Assembly (NCBI GenBank): GCA_900550065.1
Contig: URQR01000140.1
Location: forward strand, 1 to 5,496
Source of the DNA: an uncultured Eubacteriales bacterium
GTDB taxonomy: Bacteria; Bacillota; Clostridia; UBA1381; UMGS1253
Direction of reading: 5' to 3'
DNA length: 5,496 nt
Shown here piece after piece: positions 1 through 5,496 of this stretch; position 1 is the stretch's first letter; each line of letters begins with the position of its first letter. A program made the position numbers and the translations under genes. Below the pieces are notes generated by a model. It searched no databases and had not been told where the DNA came from. It saw only the letters and a list, made by a program, of their open reading frames with translations.

Positions 1-74
1 TCTTTTGCCTAAACTATAGAATAAAATAAGCGCTTTTGTGCTATAAATGAATATTGACTGTCTTTTTTATAGGA

Positions 75-103
75 TTGACATCAGCACCGCAATGGTCTAT
101 ACT
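75..103 (+). promoter_or_regulatory. Sigma-A promoter of the trehalase gene
   Basis: A perfect -35 box TTGACA (75-80) is followed after exactly 17 bases by TATACT (98-103), which matches the -10 consensus TATAAT at five of six positions. Transcription would start near 110, leaving a leader of about 27 bases that contains the ribosome binding site. The placement also argues against any translation start upstream of 110. No clear operator overlaps it, so constitutive or weakly regulated vegetative expression is the simplest reading. Confidence 0.8.
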
Positions 104-122
104 AAAATCATTGTGAAAAATC

Positions 123-130
123 AGGAGGGA
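123..130 (+). promoter_or_regulatory. Ribosome binding site that fixes the trehalase start
   Basis: AGGAGGGA lies six bases before the ATG at 137. The reading frame stays open back to an ATG at 47, but that codon precedes the promoter and has no Shine-Dalgarno, so the ATG at 137 is the start. Confidence 0.85.
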
Positions 131-136
131 TACTGT

Positions 137-1336
137 ATGGTAGAGTCATACATAAAAAGCAATTGGGAAAAGTGCATCCGCGAAAACACACAGGACGACG
201 GTACACTGATTGGGCTTCCGAAGCCGTATATTGTGCCGTGTGTCGGCGGTATGTTTCAGGAGATGTACTACTGGGATACTTATTTTACAAACAAAGGGCT
301 CGCGCTGTCCGGCCTGTGGGAGCAGGTAAAAAACAACACGGATAATATGCTGTATTTGGTGGAGCGTTACGGTTATATGCCAAACGGCAACCGGACGTTC
401 TATTTAACGCGTTCACAGCCTCCGTATTTGTCTATGATGGTGCGGGACGTATACGACCACTATCAAGATAAAAGCTGGCTGGAGAGGGCGTATAGCACGC
501 TGAAAAAGGAATATGCGTTTTGGAAGGAAAACCGTATGACAGAAACAGGATTAAACCAGTACGGCGGTACGGTCAATGAAGCCTCGATGGAGGAGCTTGT
601 GCCCGGGTTTGCACAGCGCGTCGGCGTCACACTGCCGTACAATGACCCGAAGCTGATTACAAAGCATCATATCGTACACTGTGAAAGCGGCTGGGATATC
701 AACCCGCGCTGGGGCTTTACGGCGTATGATTATGTACAGATTGATGTTAACGCTTTGCTGTATGCGCTTGAAATTAACATGTCCTTTTTTGCATCAGAGC
801 TTAAAAATAGGGAAGAGAGCCTATGGAGTGAACGGGCAGCTGTCCGTAGAACACAGATGGAGCGAGTGTTCGTCACGGAGGATGGACTGTACTTTGACTA
901 TAATTTTGTGACTAAAACGCATAGCAGCGTATTTAGCGCCGGCTCGTTTTATCCGCTGCTTGTCGGCGCGGCGACGGAGCAGCAGGCAAAGGCCGCACAG
1001 GATGCTCTGCCTCGTTTGGAGGCGGCGTACGGCGTGCTCACGTGTGAGAAAAACGATGTGGCGGGTAATTACCAGTGGGATTACCCAAATGGCTGGGCGC
1101 CGATTCAGTACATTGTGATACAAGGTCTGCGCAATTATGGTTTTATAGAGGATGCGAAGCGGCTGGCGAAAAAATATGTTGCTTTGGTCGATTCTGTCTT
1201 TGAAAAAACGGGCTGCCTTTGGGAAAAGTATAATGTTGTCGAAGGGAGCATCAACGTTACCAACGAGTACGAGATGCCCGCTATGATGGGCTGGAGCGCG
1301 GGCGTGTATTTGTACTGCGCGGATTTGCTCAAGTAA
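137..1336 (+). CDS. Trehalase, glycoside hydrolase family 37 (trehalase family glycosidase)
   Basis: The predicted 399-residue protein should hydrolyse alpha,alpha-trehalose to two glucose molecules with inversion, and probably acts in the cytoplasm because no signal peptide is visible. Family GH37 hallmarks occur in order: GGMFQEMYYWDTY at residues 37-49 (trehalase signature 1), the NGNR...RSQPP segment at about 83-96, ESGWD at 183-187 whose Asp187 matches the catalytic acid of E. coli Tre37A, QWDYPNGWAP at 313-322 (an exact signature 2), and NEYEMPAMMGW near 376, where Glu377 fits the catalytic base. These assignments are by motif recall, not alignment. It is shorter than the E. coli enzymes (about 550 residues), mainly from lost N-terminal sequence, but all catalytic blocks are present. 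It is monocistronic, with its own promoter and terminator. No phosphotransferase transporter or trehalose-phosphate hydrolase is visible, so the source of substrate is unknown. A related disaccharide substrate is possible. Confidence 0.9.
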   Translation: MVESYIKSNWEKCIRENTQDDGTLIGLPKPYIVPCVGGMFQEMYYWDTYFTNKGLALSGLWEQVKNNTDNMLYLVERYGYMPNGNRTFYLTRSQPPYLSMMVRDVYDHYQDKSWLERAYSTLKKEYAFWKENRMTETGLNQYGGTVNEASMEELVPGFAQRVGVTLPYNDPKLITKHHIVHCESGWDINPRWGFTAYDYVQIDVNALLYALEINMSFFASELKNREESLWSERAAVRRTQMERVFVTEDGLYFDYNFVTKTHSSVFSAGSFYPLLVGAATEQQAKAAQDALPRLEAAYGVLTCEKNDVAGNYQWDYPNGWAPIQYIVIQGLRNYGFIEDAKRLAKKYVALVDSVFEKTGCLWEKYNVVEGSINVTNEYEMPAMMGWSAGVYLYCADLLK

Positions 1337-1343
1337 ACTCAAT

Positions 1344-1375
1344 AAAAAAGGCGTCATTTTTTGACGCCTTTTTTT
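1344..1375. terminator. Bidirectional rho-independent terminator between convergent genes
   Basis: The stem GGCGTCA (1350-1356) and TGACGCC (1362-1368) encloses a five-T loop and is flanked by an A-run on the left and a run of seven T on the right. The A/T flanks extend the pairing to about 13 bp. On the plus strand it ends the trehalase transcript 8 bases after the stop codon. Read on the minus strand it also has a T-tract and can end the yihY-like transcript, whose stop codon (1356-1354) lies inside the stem. Confidence 0.92.
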
Positions 1376-2229
1376 GTGTTTGCCATTTGCTCCAGCAGAT
1401 GATTCATCTCAGCCCCAATGGAAACAATATTGCCAAAAATATAAAACCACAACATTACGACGATAATTGCGCCAATAGAGCCATACAGCAACGAGAAACG
1501 GTGTGACAGGCGCACATAGATTGAAATCGCCACGCCGATGAGCGCAATGCCGACTGTAGAGAAGAGACTGCCCCATACCACACGCCGTAGGCGCATCCTC
1601 CTGTATGGTGCAAAATAGTATAAAAACATCAGAACAAAAAAGATCATAATAAAGGCCAGCGAAATAACCGTAATTGTTAGGACCGTAATCGTCTGACCGG
1701 TTTAGTGGACGATGTAGAGCTGCTCAAACAGCTTGCTCCCAACGGCAATCGCGGCGATTAAAACAAGCGTAAGGATACCGACTGCAAGCGTAAAGATAGT
1801 CGAGAGCAAAAAGTCAGACACCGGGTGGCGGCGTTGCTCGATACCATATATAGTATTAATTGTGATGTTGATTGCGTTGACCGCCCGGGAGGCGGAGTAA
1901 AGACTGATAATAATTGAAAAAATAAGTACATAGTTATTGCTGATATTGGCGATATAGTCGTTATATGTCACGAGCAGATCGACAATCTGCGCGGGAAAAA
2001 ACGGCGAAATCAGCGCGACGAGCGTCGTATTGTCCAAGTTCACAAGCCCGATGAGCGCGTTTAGAAACATGATAAACGGAAACAGCGACAGCGTAAAAAA
2101 ATACGCCATACTGCCGCTCGTATAAGCAATCCGGTTATCATTATAGCGACGAACCAGCTCGTTTATAAAAATAATAAGTTTATTTTTGGTCCGAAACTCC
2201 CACGGACCGATTTTAATCACCACAACCAC
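1354..2229 (-). pseudogene. yihY: YihY/BrkB-family inner membrane protein, interrupted by one in-frame stop
   Basis: Read through its single internal stop, this is a protein of about 291 codons, the usual length of the YihY/UPF0761 family (once misnamed ribonuclease BN). Its function is not established; family members are integral membrane proteins. Family landmarks are visible: the SMAYFFTLSLFPFIMFLNAL helix near the N-terminus, ASRAVNAINITINTIYG in the middle, and the C-terminal RLRRVVWGS, LLYGSIGAIIVVMLWFY and IGAEMNHLL blocks. About five or six hydrophobic segments are present. A TAA at 1704-1702 (codon 176) interrupts it at a loop between two membrane segments, after LFEQLYIVH. The frame is identical on both sides and continues with TGQTITVLTITV, so this is a substitution and not a frameshift. 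The next ATG (1647) lacks a Shine-Dalgarno, so restart is unlikely. I chose the GTG at 2229 as start because GGGGTGG sits 7 bases upstream; an ATG at 2262 lacks one, and one at 2316 lies inside a terminator. It could instead be a sequencing error in an intact gene. Confidence 0.85.
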
Positions 2230-2236
2230 CGTAAAA

Positions 2237-2243
2237 CCACCCC
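2237..2243 (-). promoter_or_regulatory. Ribosome binding site supporting a GTG start for the yihY-like gene
   Basis: On the minus strand GGGGTGG is followed by seven bases and then GTG (2229-2227). It is the only Shine-Dalgarno-like sequence near a possible start of this frame. A second and third GTG (2223, 2220) follow closely, so the exact initiating codon is uncertain by two or three residues. Confidence 0.5.
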
Positions 2244-2260
2244 AGTTTTTATATACCACC

Positions 2261-2289
2261 ATTTTAACATAAAAAACAATTGGGCACAA
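2261..2289 (-). promoter_or_regulatory. Possible promoter of the yihY-like gene
   Basis: On the minus strand TTGTGC (2289-2284) is separated by 17 bases from TAAAAT (2266-2261). The -10 matches TATAAT at five of six positions, but the -35 keeps only TTG. Because a terminator closes the upstream spore-protein gene, the yihY-like gene needs a promoter in this short interval. The element overlaps the right part of the call to that terminator, and the match alone is weak. Confidence 0.3.
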
Positions 2290-2316
2290 ATCAAATGATA
2301 TTTGACTTATGCCCAA
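2270..2316 (-). terminator. Rho-independent terminator of the spore protein gene
   Basis: TTGGGCA (2280-2286) pairs with TGCCCAA (2310-2316). After a partly mismatched four-by-four internal loop, TCAAAT (2291-2296) pairs with ATTTGA (2300-2305) around a three-base loop. On the minus strand the hairpin is followed by TTGTTTTTT, and it begins about 30 bases after the spore-protein stop codon. The plus-strand side also carries CTTTTTT, so it could act in both directions, although no plus-strand gene enters it. Confidence 0.8.
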
Positions 2317-2345
2317 CTTTTTTGTTACTGCATTAAATTCTAATG

Positions 2346-2546
2346 TTATTTCATGCCCTGCTCATAAGCGGAAATCATCTTCTTAACCATCTGACCGCCT
2401 ACGGAACCTGCCTGCTTGCTCGTAAGGTCACCATTGTAACCCTGCTTCAGGTTAACGCCTACTTCCGATGCCGCTTCCATCTTGAACTTATCGAGTGCCG
2501 CTCTTGCTTCCGGTACCAAGTTCTGCTTGTTGCTGCTGTTAGCCAT
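2346..2546 (-). CDS. Small acid-soluble spore protein, alpha/beta type
   Basis: This 66-residue protein belongs to the alpha/beta SASP family, which coats DNA in the dormant spore core, shifts it toward an A-like form and protects it from UV and chemical damage. The proteins are degraded on germination by the Gpr protease. Both family blocks are clear: ALDKFKMEAASEVGV (residues 17-31), which holds the likely Gpr cleavage site after Glu24, and the DNA-binding stretch from GYNGDLTSKQAGSVGG (36-51) to MVKKMI (53-58). The length is typical. The start ATG is six bases from a perfect ribosome binding site. It has its own terminator and a separate upstream region, so it is probably expressed alone in the forespore, although it lies downstream of recG on the same strand with no strong terminator between them. 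It is the best evidence that the organism sporulates. Confidence 0.97.
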   Translation of the reverse strand: MANSSNKQNLVPEARAALDKFKMEAASEVGVNLKQGYNGDLTSKQAGSVGGQMVKKMISAYEQGMK

Positions 2547-2552
2547 TGTGTT

Positions 2553-2562
2553 TCACCTCCTT
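2553..2562 (-). promoter_or_regulatory. Unusually strong ribosome binding site of the spore protein gene
   Basis: AAGGAGGTGA on the minus strand is complementary over ten consecutive bases to the 3' end of Firmicute 16S rRNA and sits six bases before the ATG. Such strength fits a protein made in very large amounts in the forespore. Confidence 0.9.
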
Positions 2563-2599
2563 GTTTGGTTTACACAGATAATTTGTGCAAAATTAAAAA

Positions 2600-2606
2600 T
2601 AATATG
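2600..2606 (-). promoter_or_regulatory. Possible sigma-G -10 element of the spore protein gene
   Basis: On the minus strand CATATTA resembles the sigma-G -10 consensus CATWMTA with one mismatch, and lies about 38 bases upstream of the ribosome binding site. The expected -35 region, 17-18 bases further upstream, reads GCCATT and fits poorly to the usual TGMATA-like element. SASP genes are known sigma-G targets, so the position is plausible, but the sequence match is only partial. Confidence 0.35.
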
Positions 2607-2678
2607 AGGTGTAATTTTTACCAAATGGCTGTTTCTTTTTCGTATAGATATGCCTATCAGAAAACCCAATAACCGTAT

Positions 2679-4712
2679 CTACAGCAGGATTTTTCCGGTC
2701 AGCGTTTCGACCTTTTTGTCGAGTGCGGCCTGCTCTTCTGGCGTGCATGCGAGTGCAGTGTCGCATAAAAGGCCGACCGCCTGCTGCACTTCTTTTAATA
2801 TATCTATGTCGTCAAACAAATTCGCAATTTTCAGCGTAGGGATACCGTGCTGCTTTGTCCCAAAGAAGTCGCCCGGCCCACGCAATTTGAGGTCTTCTTC
2901 GGAAATATAGAATCCGTCGTTTGAGCTGCACATGATTTCCATACGCTTTTTTGCGGTCTCTCCGTCGGTTTGGTTAAACAAAATACAGTAGCTTTGCTCC
3001 ACTCCGCGCCCGACGCGCCCGCGCAGCTGGTGGAGCTGTGAAAGGCCGAACCGCTCCGCATTTTCGACGACCATGACGTTCGCGTTGGCAACGTCTACGC
3101 CGACTTCAATGACTGTGGTAGAAACAAGAATGTCAATTTCACCCGCGGCAAACGCCGTCATCAGAGCGTCCTTTTGCGCCGCCCCAAGCCGACTGTGCAA
3201 AAGTGCGATACGATAGGCGGGGAATATCTTTTTTGACAGCGTTTCGGTATACGCGACCACATTTTTTAAGTCCGTATTCTCTGTCTCTTCAATTAGAGGA
3301 CAGACGATATACGCCTGCCGTCCATTGTCGACGTGCTTTTTAATGAAGGCATAAATCCGTTTGCGCATTCCTTCTCCGACGGCGTACGTTTCGACCGGCT
3401 TGCGCCCGGGCGGAAGCTCGTCAATGATTGAGATATCGAGGTCTCCGTATAAAATCAGCGCAAGCGTGCGCGGAATTGGCGTCGCACTCATGACCATGAC
3501 ATGCGGATTATTGCCCTTCTGTGCGATTGCGTCACGGTGAACGACTCCAAAACGGTGTTGCTCGTCTGTTACGACCAGCGCAAGGTCTTTGTAGACGACC
3601 CGCTCTTGTATCATTGCGTGCGTTCCGACGATAAGGTCGGCGCGCCCGCTCTCAATCTCTGCATAGGCGGCCTCCTTTTCTTTTGGGCTCATCGAACCAA
3701 TCAAAAGGCAGACTTTCAGCCGTCCGTTCATCATTTTTACAAAATTGTCGTAGTGCTGGCGCGCGAGGAGTTCAGTAGGGGCCATAAGCGCGGCCTGCGC
3801 CCCATTTTTTGCTACGATATACATTGCCGCCGCCGCGACCGCCGTCTTACCCGAGCCAACGTCGCCCTGTACAAGCCGGTTCATCGGCCTACGTTCCGAC
3901 AAGTCGGCACAAATCTCACGCAGGACACGCGCCTGCGCGTTTGTAAGGCGGTAGGGGAGCGAAGCGGTAAACGCAGCAAGATAAGACGTGTCAAGTACGC
4001 TGTCGCGCAAACACGCGGTCTTGCTTTGTTTAATCTTAGCGAGCGAGAGCGAGAGCGTTAGGAGCTCCTCAAACACAAGCCTGCGCCGCGCGCGTGAAAA
4101 CGTTTCAAAGTCTGCCGGAAAGTGAATATTTTCTATTGCTTGCCGGAGCGGCAGAAGATTATATCGCTTTAGCAGGGAGCGGGGGAGCGTTTCCTCCAAT
4201 TCTGCTGCTGTGCCGAGCGCCTGCGCGATTGTGCTCTGTACGTTTTTCTGTGTCAGCCCTTCTGTGAGTGGATAAAGCGGGACAATTTTCCCGGTCACGA
4301 CCTGCGGCTTGTCCAGCCGCTCAAAAATCGGGTTTTCTATGGTCTTGCGCGGCCCGATACGCCGGATTTTGCCGTAAAAAATATAGCTTTCACCCTTTTG
4401 AAGACTGGTTTTTATGTACTTGTTGTTAAACCATGTCGCCTGCAACTGCCCGCTTTCGTCAGCGAGCTCGGCGCTGTAGAGCGACAGTGTCTTATTGATG
4501 CGACGCTGTGAAACAGCAGAAAAAACGGTGGCTTTTATGCACACCGTTTGTGAGTCGTACGCTTCATATATGGGAACAATTTTTGTCCGGTCTTCGTAGC
4601 CGCGTGGGTAGTAGGTCAGCAGGTCGTAAACCGTCATAACGCCTACTTTTTCAAACAACTGCGCCCGCGCGCTGCCGATTCCTTTTAAAACCGTAATTCG
4701 ATCGTTTAACAT
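2679..4712 (-). CDS. recG: ATP-dependent DNA helicase RecG
   Basis: RecG is a superfamily 2 helicase that remodels stalled replication forks and branch-migrates Holliday junctions. The 677-residue length is normal. In order there are an N-terminal helix-hairpin-like segment (ITVLKGIGSARAQLFEKVGV), the OB-fold wedge domain at about residues 45-145, motif I GDVGSGKT (283-290), motif Ia APTELLARQH (311-320), motif II DEQH (383-386), motif III SATPIPRT (409-416), motif V TTVIEVGVD (532-540), motif VI QLHQLRGRVGRG (559-570), and the RecG-specific LKLRGPGDFFGTKQHG block (about 608-623), which belongs to the C-terminal translocation region. All catalytic motifs are intact. I chose the ATG at 4712: the frame stays open for 23 more codons upstream, but these overlap the fakA coding end. 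A GGAG lies 10 bases before this ATG, within the end of fakA, so translation is probably coupled. The stop is TAG, and no convincing terminator follows it. Confidence 0.97.
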   Translation of the reverse strand: MLNDRITVLKGIGSARAQLFEKVGVMTVYDLLTYYPRGYEDRTKIVPIYEAYDSQTVCIKATVFSAVSQRRINKTLSLYSAELADESGQLQATWFNNKYIKTSLQKGESYIFYGKIRRIGPRKTIENPIFERLDKPQVVTGKIVPLYPLTEGLTQKNVQSTIAQALGTAAELEETLPRSLLKRYNLLPLRQAIENIHFPADFETFSRARRRLVFEELLTLSLSLAKIKQSKTACLRDSVLDTSYLAAFTASLPYRLTNAQARVLREICADLSERRPMNRLVQGDVGSGKTAVAAAAMYIVAKNGAQAALMAPTELLARQHYDNFVKMMNGRLKVCLLIGSMSPKEKEAAYAEIESGRADLIVGTHAMIQERVVYKDLALVVTDEQHRFGVVHRDAIAQKGNNPHVMVMSATPIPRTLALILYGDLDISIIDELPPGRKPVETYAVGEGMRKRIYAFIKKHVDNGRQAYIVCPLIEETENTDLKNVVAYTETLSKKIFPAYRIALLHSRLGAAQKDALMTAFAAGEIDILVSTTVIEVGVDVANANVMVVENAERFGLSQLHQLRGRVGRGVEQSYCILFNQTDGETAKKRMEIMCSSNDGFYISEEDLKLRGPGDFFGTKQHGIPTLKIANLFDDIDILKEVQQAVGLLCDTALACTPEEQAALDKKVETLTGKILL

Positions 4713-4719
4713 GATTCCA

Positions 4720-5496
4720 TCACTCCACAGAAATGATGTAGTAATAGAGCGGTTGCCTACCAGCCTGCAATAATACATCATAATCCGGGTACAATTCTTC
4801 TAAGCGGTCAGCCGCGGCCTGCGCCTGCGCATCTGTTACATCTTCGCCATAGTAGACCGAAATCACCTCAGAATTTTCATCAATCATACGGCTAATTAGG
4901 TCGTAGAGCGCCTCGTCAGGACTGTCCGCGACCGAGCAAATCTCGCCGTCGCTGATGCCGATAATGTCTCCCGTCTTGATTTCCTTGCCCGATATGCTCG
5001 TATCGCGCACGGCGTACGTTACCTGCCCTGTTTTCACATTTTCGAGCGCGGCGGTCATCGCCTGTGTATTTTGTTCTTTATCTAAATGCGGCAAAAACGC
5101 CATCATTGCGGCGATTCCCTGCGGCGCGGTTTTAGACGGCAGGACAATTACGTCGCGTTGACACAAATCCGCCGCTTGGTTCGCCGCTAAAATGATATTC
5201 TTATTGTTTGGCAAAACGAATACACAGTCTGCATTGACCGACTCGACCGCCTTTAAAATATCATCCGTGCTCGGATTCATCGTCTGCCCGCCCTCAATAA
5301 TTTCGTCCGCACCGTAGTCGCGGAAAATATCGGCAAGGCCGCTGCCCGCCGTTACGCAGACAAAGCCATATGGCTTATGCGGCTTTGCAGGTGCAGCTTG
5401 CTCCGCCGCCGCGCCGCCGCGCCCCCGATTCGGCGACCGCGGTCGCACGGAGTATTCTCCCGAGGTGCGCGACTCGCTGCTGTCGGGATGGCAACC
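4720..5496 (-). CDS. fakA: FakA/YloV-type fatty acid kinase subunit, C-terminal part (partial at right edge)
   Basis: This is the C-terminal domain of a DAK2-domain protein of the YloV/FakA family. FakA transfers phosphate from ATP to fatty acids bound by a FakB partner, feeding acyl-phosphate into membrane lipid synthesis. The recognisable domain runs from KPYGFVCVTAGSGLADIF (from about 5376) to the final PLYYYIISVE, with GGQTMNPSTDDIL (5292-5254), LPNNKNIILAANQAADL, KTGQVTYAVRDTSISG and GDIIGISDGEI all family-typical. This part is known in FakA as the domain that engages FakB. The N-terminal DhaL-like kinase domain and the middle domain would lie beyond the window. The frame is open to the edge, so no start is visible; a GTG at 5448 is inside the gene and not a credible start. 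The residues upstream of KPHKPYGF are Arg/Ser/Gly/Ala-rich and do not resemble the usual acidic linker, so the sequence beyond about 5410 may not belong to this gene. Confidence 0.88.
   Translation of the reverse strand, partial: GCHPDSSESRTSGEYSVRPRSPNRGRGGAAAEQAAPAKPHKPYGFVCVTAGSGLADIFRDYGADEIIEGGQTMNPSTDDILKAVESVNADCVFVLPNNKNIILAANQAADLCQRDVIVLPSKTAPQGIAAMMAFLPHLDKEQNTQAMTAALENVKTGQVTYAVRDTSISGKEIKTGDIIGISDGEICSVADSPDEALYDLISRMIDENSEVISVYYGEDVTDAQAQAAADRLEELYPDYDVLLQAGRQPLYYYIISVE
4723..4726 (-). promoter_or_regulatory. Ribosome binding site of recG inside the end of fakA
   Basis: GGAG on the minus strand overlaps the last codon of the upstream gene, just before its TGA stop (4722-4720), and is ten bases from the recG ATG. 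Ribosomes ending fakA would be delivered to the recG start, which is seven bases downstream of the stop. Confidence 0.55.
5401..5496. other. GC-rich terminal segment, possible assembly junction or unusual linker
   Basis: By hand count 72 of these 96 bases are G or C (75%), against 35 of 60 in the preceding 60 bases and 25 of 60 at 5161-5220. All three minus frames lack the KIxNMRxQ-like segment that normally precedes the FakA linker. On the plus strand the frame of 5402 is open to the edge with strongly GC-ending codons and reads TEYSPEVRDSLLSGWQ near its end. That looks more like ordinary protein than the minus-strand reading does. I cannot identify the product. Confidence 0.45.

Noticed and set aside
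25..38. Palindrome-like AAGCGCTT core resembling a catabolite-response (cre) site
   Set aside because: Only the centre matches; the outer conserved T, G and C positions of the cre consensus are missing, and the site lies about 40 bases upstream of the -35 box.
47..136. Thirty-codon upstream extension of the trehalase frame from an ATG at 47
   Set aside because: It overlaps and precedes the promoter (75-103) and has no ribosome binding site, whereas the ATG at 137 has a strong one and gives the family-typical N-terminus.
821..1357. Long minus-strand open frame inside the trehalase gene
   Set aside because: It is antisense to a clear GH37 gene, crosses the terminator, and its translation shows no family resemblance.
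1354..1647. The downstream half of the yihY-like gene as an independent 97-residue membrane protein
   Set aside because: There is no Shine-Dalgarno before the ATG at 1647, and the sequence is simply the C-terminal half of the family, in frame with the upstream half.
2230..2316. ATG at 2316 or 2262 as start of the yihY-like gene
   Set aside because: The first lies in the stem of the spore-gene terminator and neither has a ribosome binding site; the GTG at 2229 does.
2635..2678. Possible recG terminator (ATAG/CTAT inverted repeat)
   Set aside because: The stem is only four or five A/T-rich pairs and no T-tract follows it on the minus strand.
4040..4057. Short GAGAGC tandem repeat
   Set aside because: It encodes LSLSL within recG and is too short and too well explained by coding sequence to be a functional repeat.
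3501..4061. Long plus-strand open frame inside recG
   Set aside because: It is a shadow of a well-conserved recG coding region; the translation is Arg/Cys-rich with no recognisable domain and no ribosome binding site.
4705..4719. Four-codon open frame (ATG GAA TCA TGT TAA) starting in the TGATG overlap after fakA
   Set aside because: It is too short to be supported as a gene and is explained by chance at the fakA stop; recG starts in another frame at 4712.

Overview
The window suggests a spore-forming Firmicute, most likely a clostridial-type bacterium. The reasons are an alpha/beta-type small acid-soluble spore protein (SASP), near-perfect AGGAGG-type ribosome binding sites, rho-independent terminators with T-tracts, and a fakA-recG pair of the kind found in Firmicutes. 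Base composition looks moderate except at the extreme right end. The genus cannot be named from this sequence.

Layout. At the left, one plus-strand gene (137-1336) encodes a compact cytoplasmic family GH37 trehalase. It has a textbook vegetative promoter (TTGACA, 17 bp, TATACT) and a strong Shine-Dalgarno. It converges on minus-strand genes and shares a bidirectional terminator with the first of them (about 1344-1375). From 1354 to 2229 on the minus strand lies a YihY/BrkB-family membrane protein gene interrupted by a single in-frame TAA at codon 176. The reading frame is otherwise intact on both sides, so it is a fresh pseudogene, a polymorphism or a sequence error. Upstream of it, set off by its own hairpin terminator (2280-2316), is the SASP gene (2346-2546, minus) with a 10-base perfect anti-16S ribosome binding site and a possible sigma-G promoter. 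Upstream again is a full-length recG (2679-4712, minus). It starts 7 bases after the stop of the C-terminal part of a FakA/YloV-type protein (4720 to the right edge, minus), so fakA and recG look translationally coupled and operonic.

How they fit together. The minus-strand genes are a chromosomal housekeeping block: fatty-acid kinase component, branch-migration helicase, spore DNA-protecting protein and a membrane protein. The trehalase is an independently expressed catabolic gene. I do not see a phage, transposon, CRISPR array, defence system or other novel multi-gene system.

The two places that deserve a second look are the in-frame stop in the yihY-like gene and the last 96 bases. That tail is about 75% G+C by hand count. 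It does not encode a recognisable FakA linker in any minus frame, and reads as a plausible high-GC coding stretch on the plus strand, so the right edge could be a chimeric assembly junction. No gene-free stretch exceeds 300 bases. The longest are 1-136 (trehalase promoter region; bases 1-74 hold nothing I can support) and 2547-2678 (SASP upstream region).
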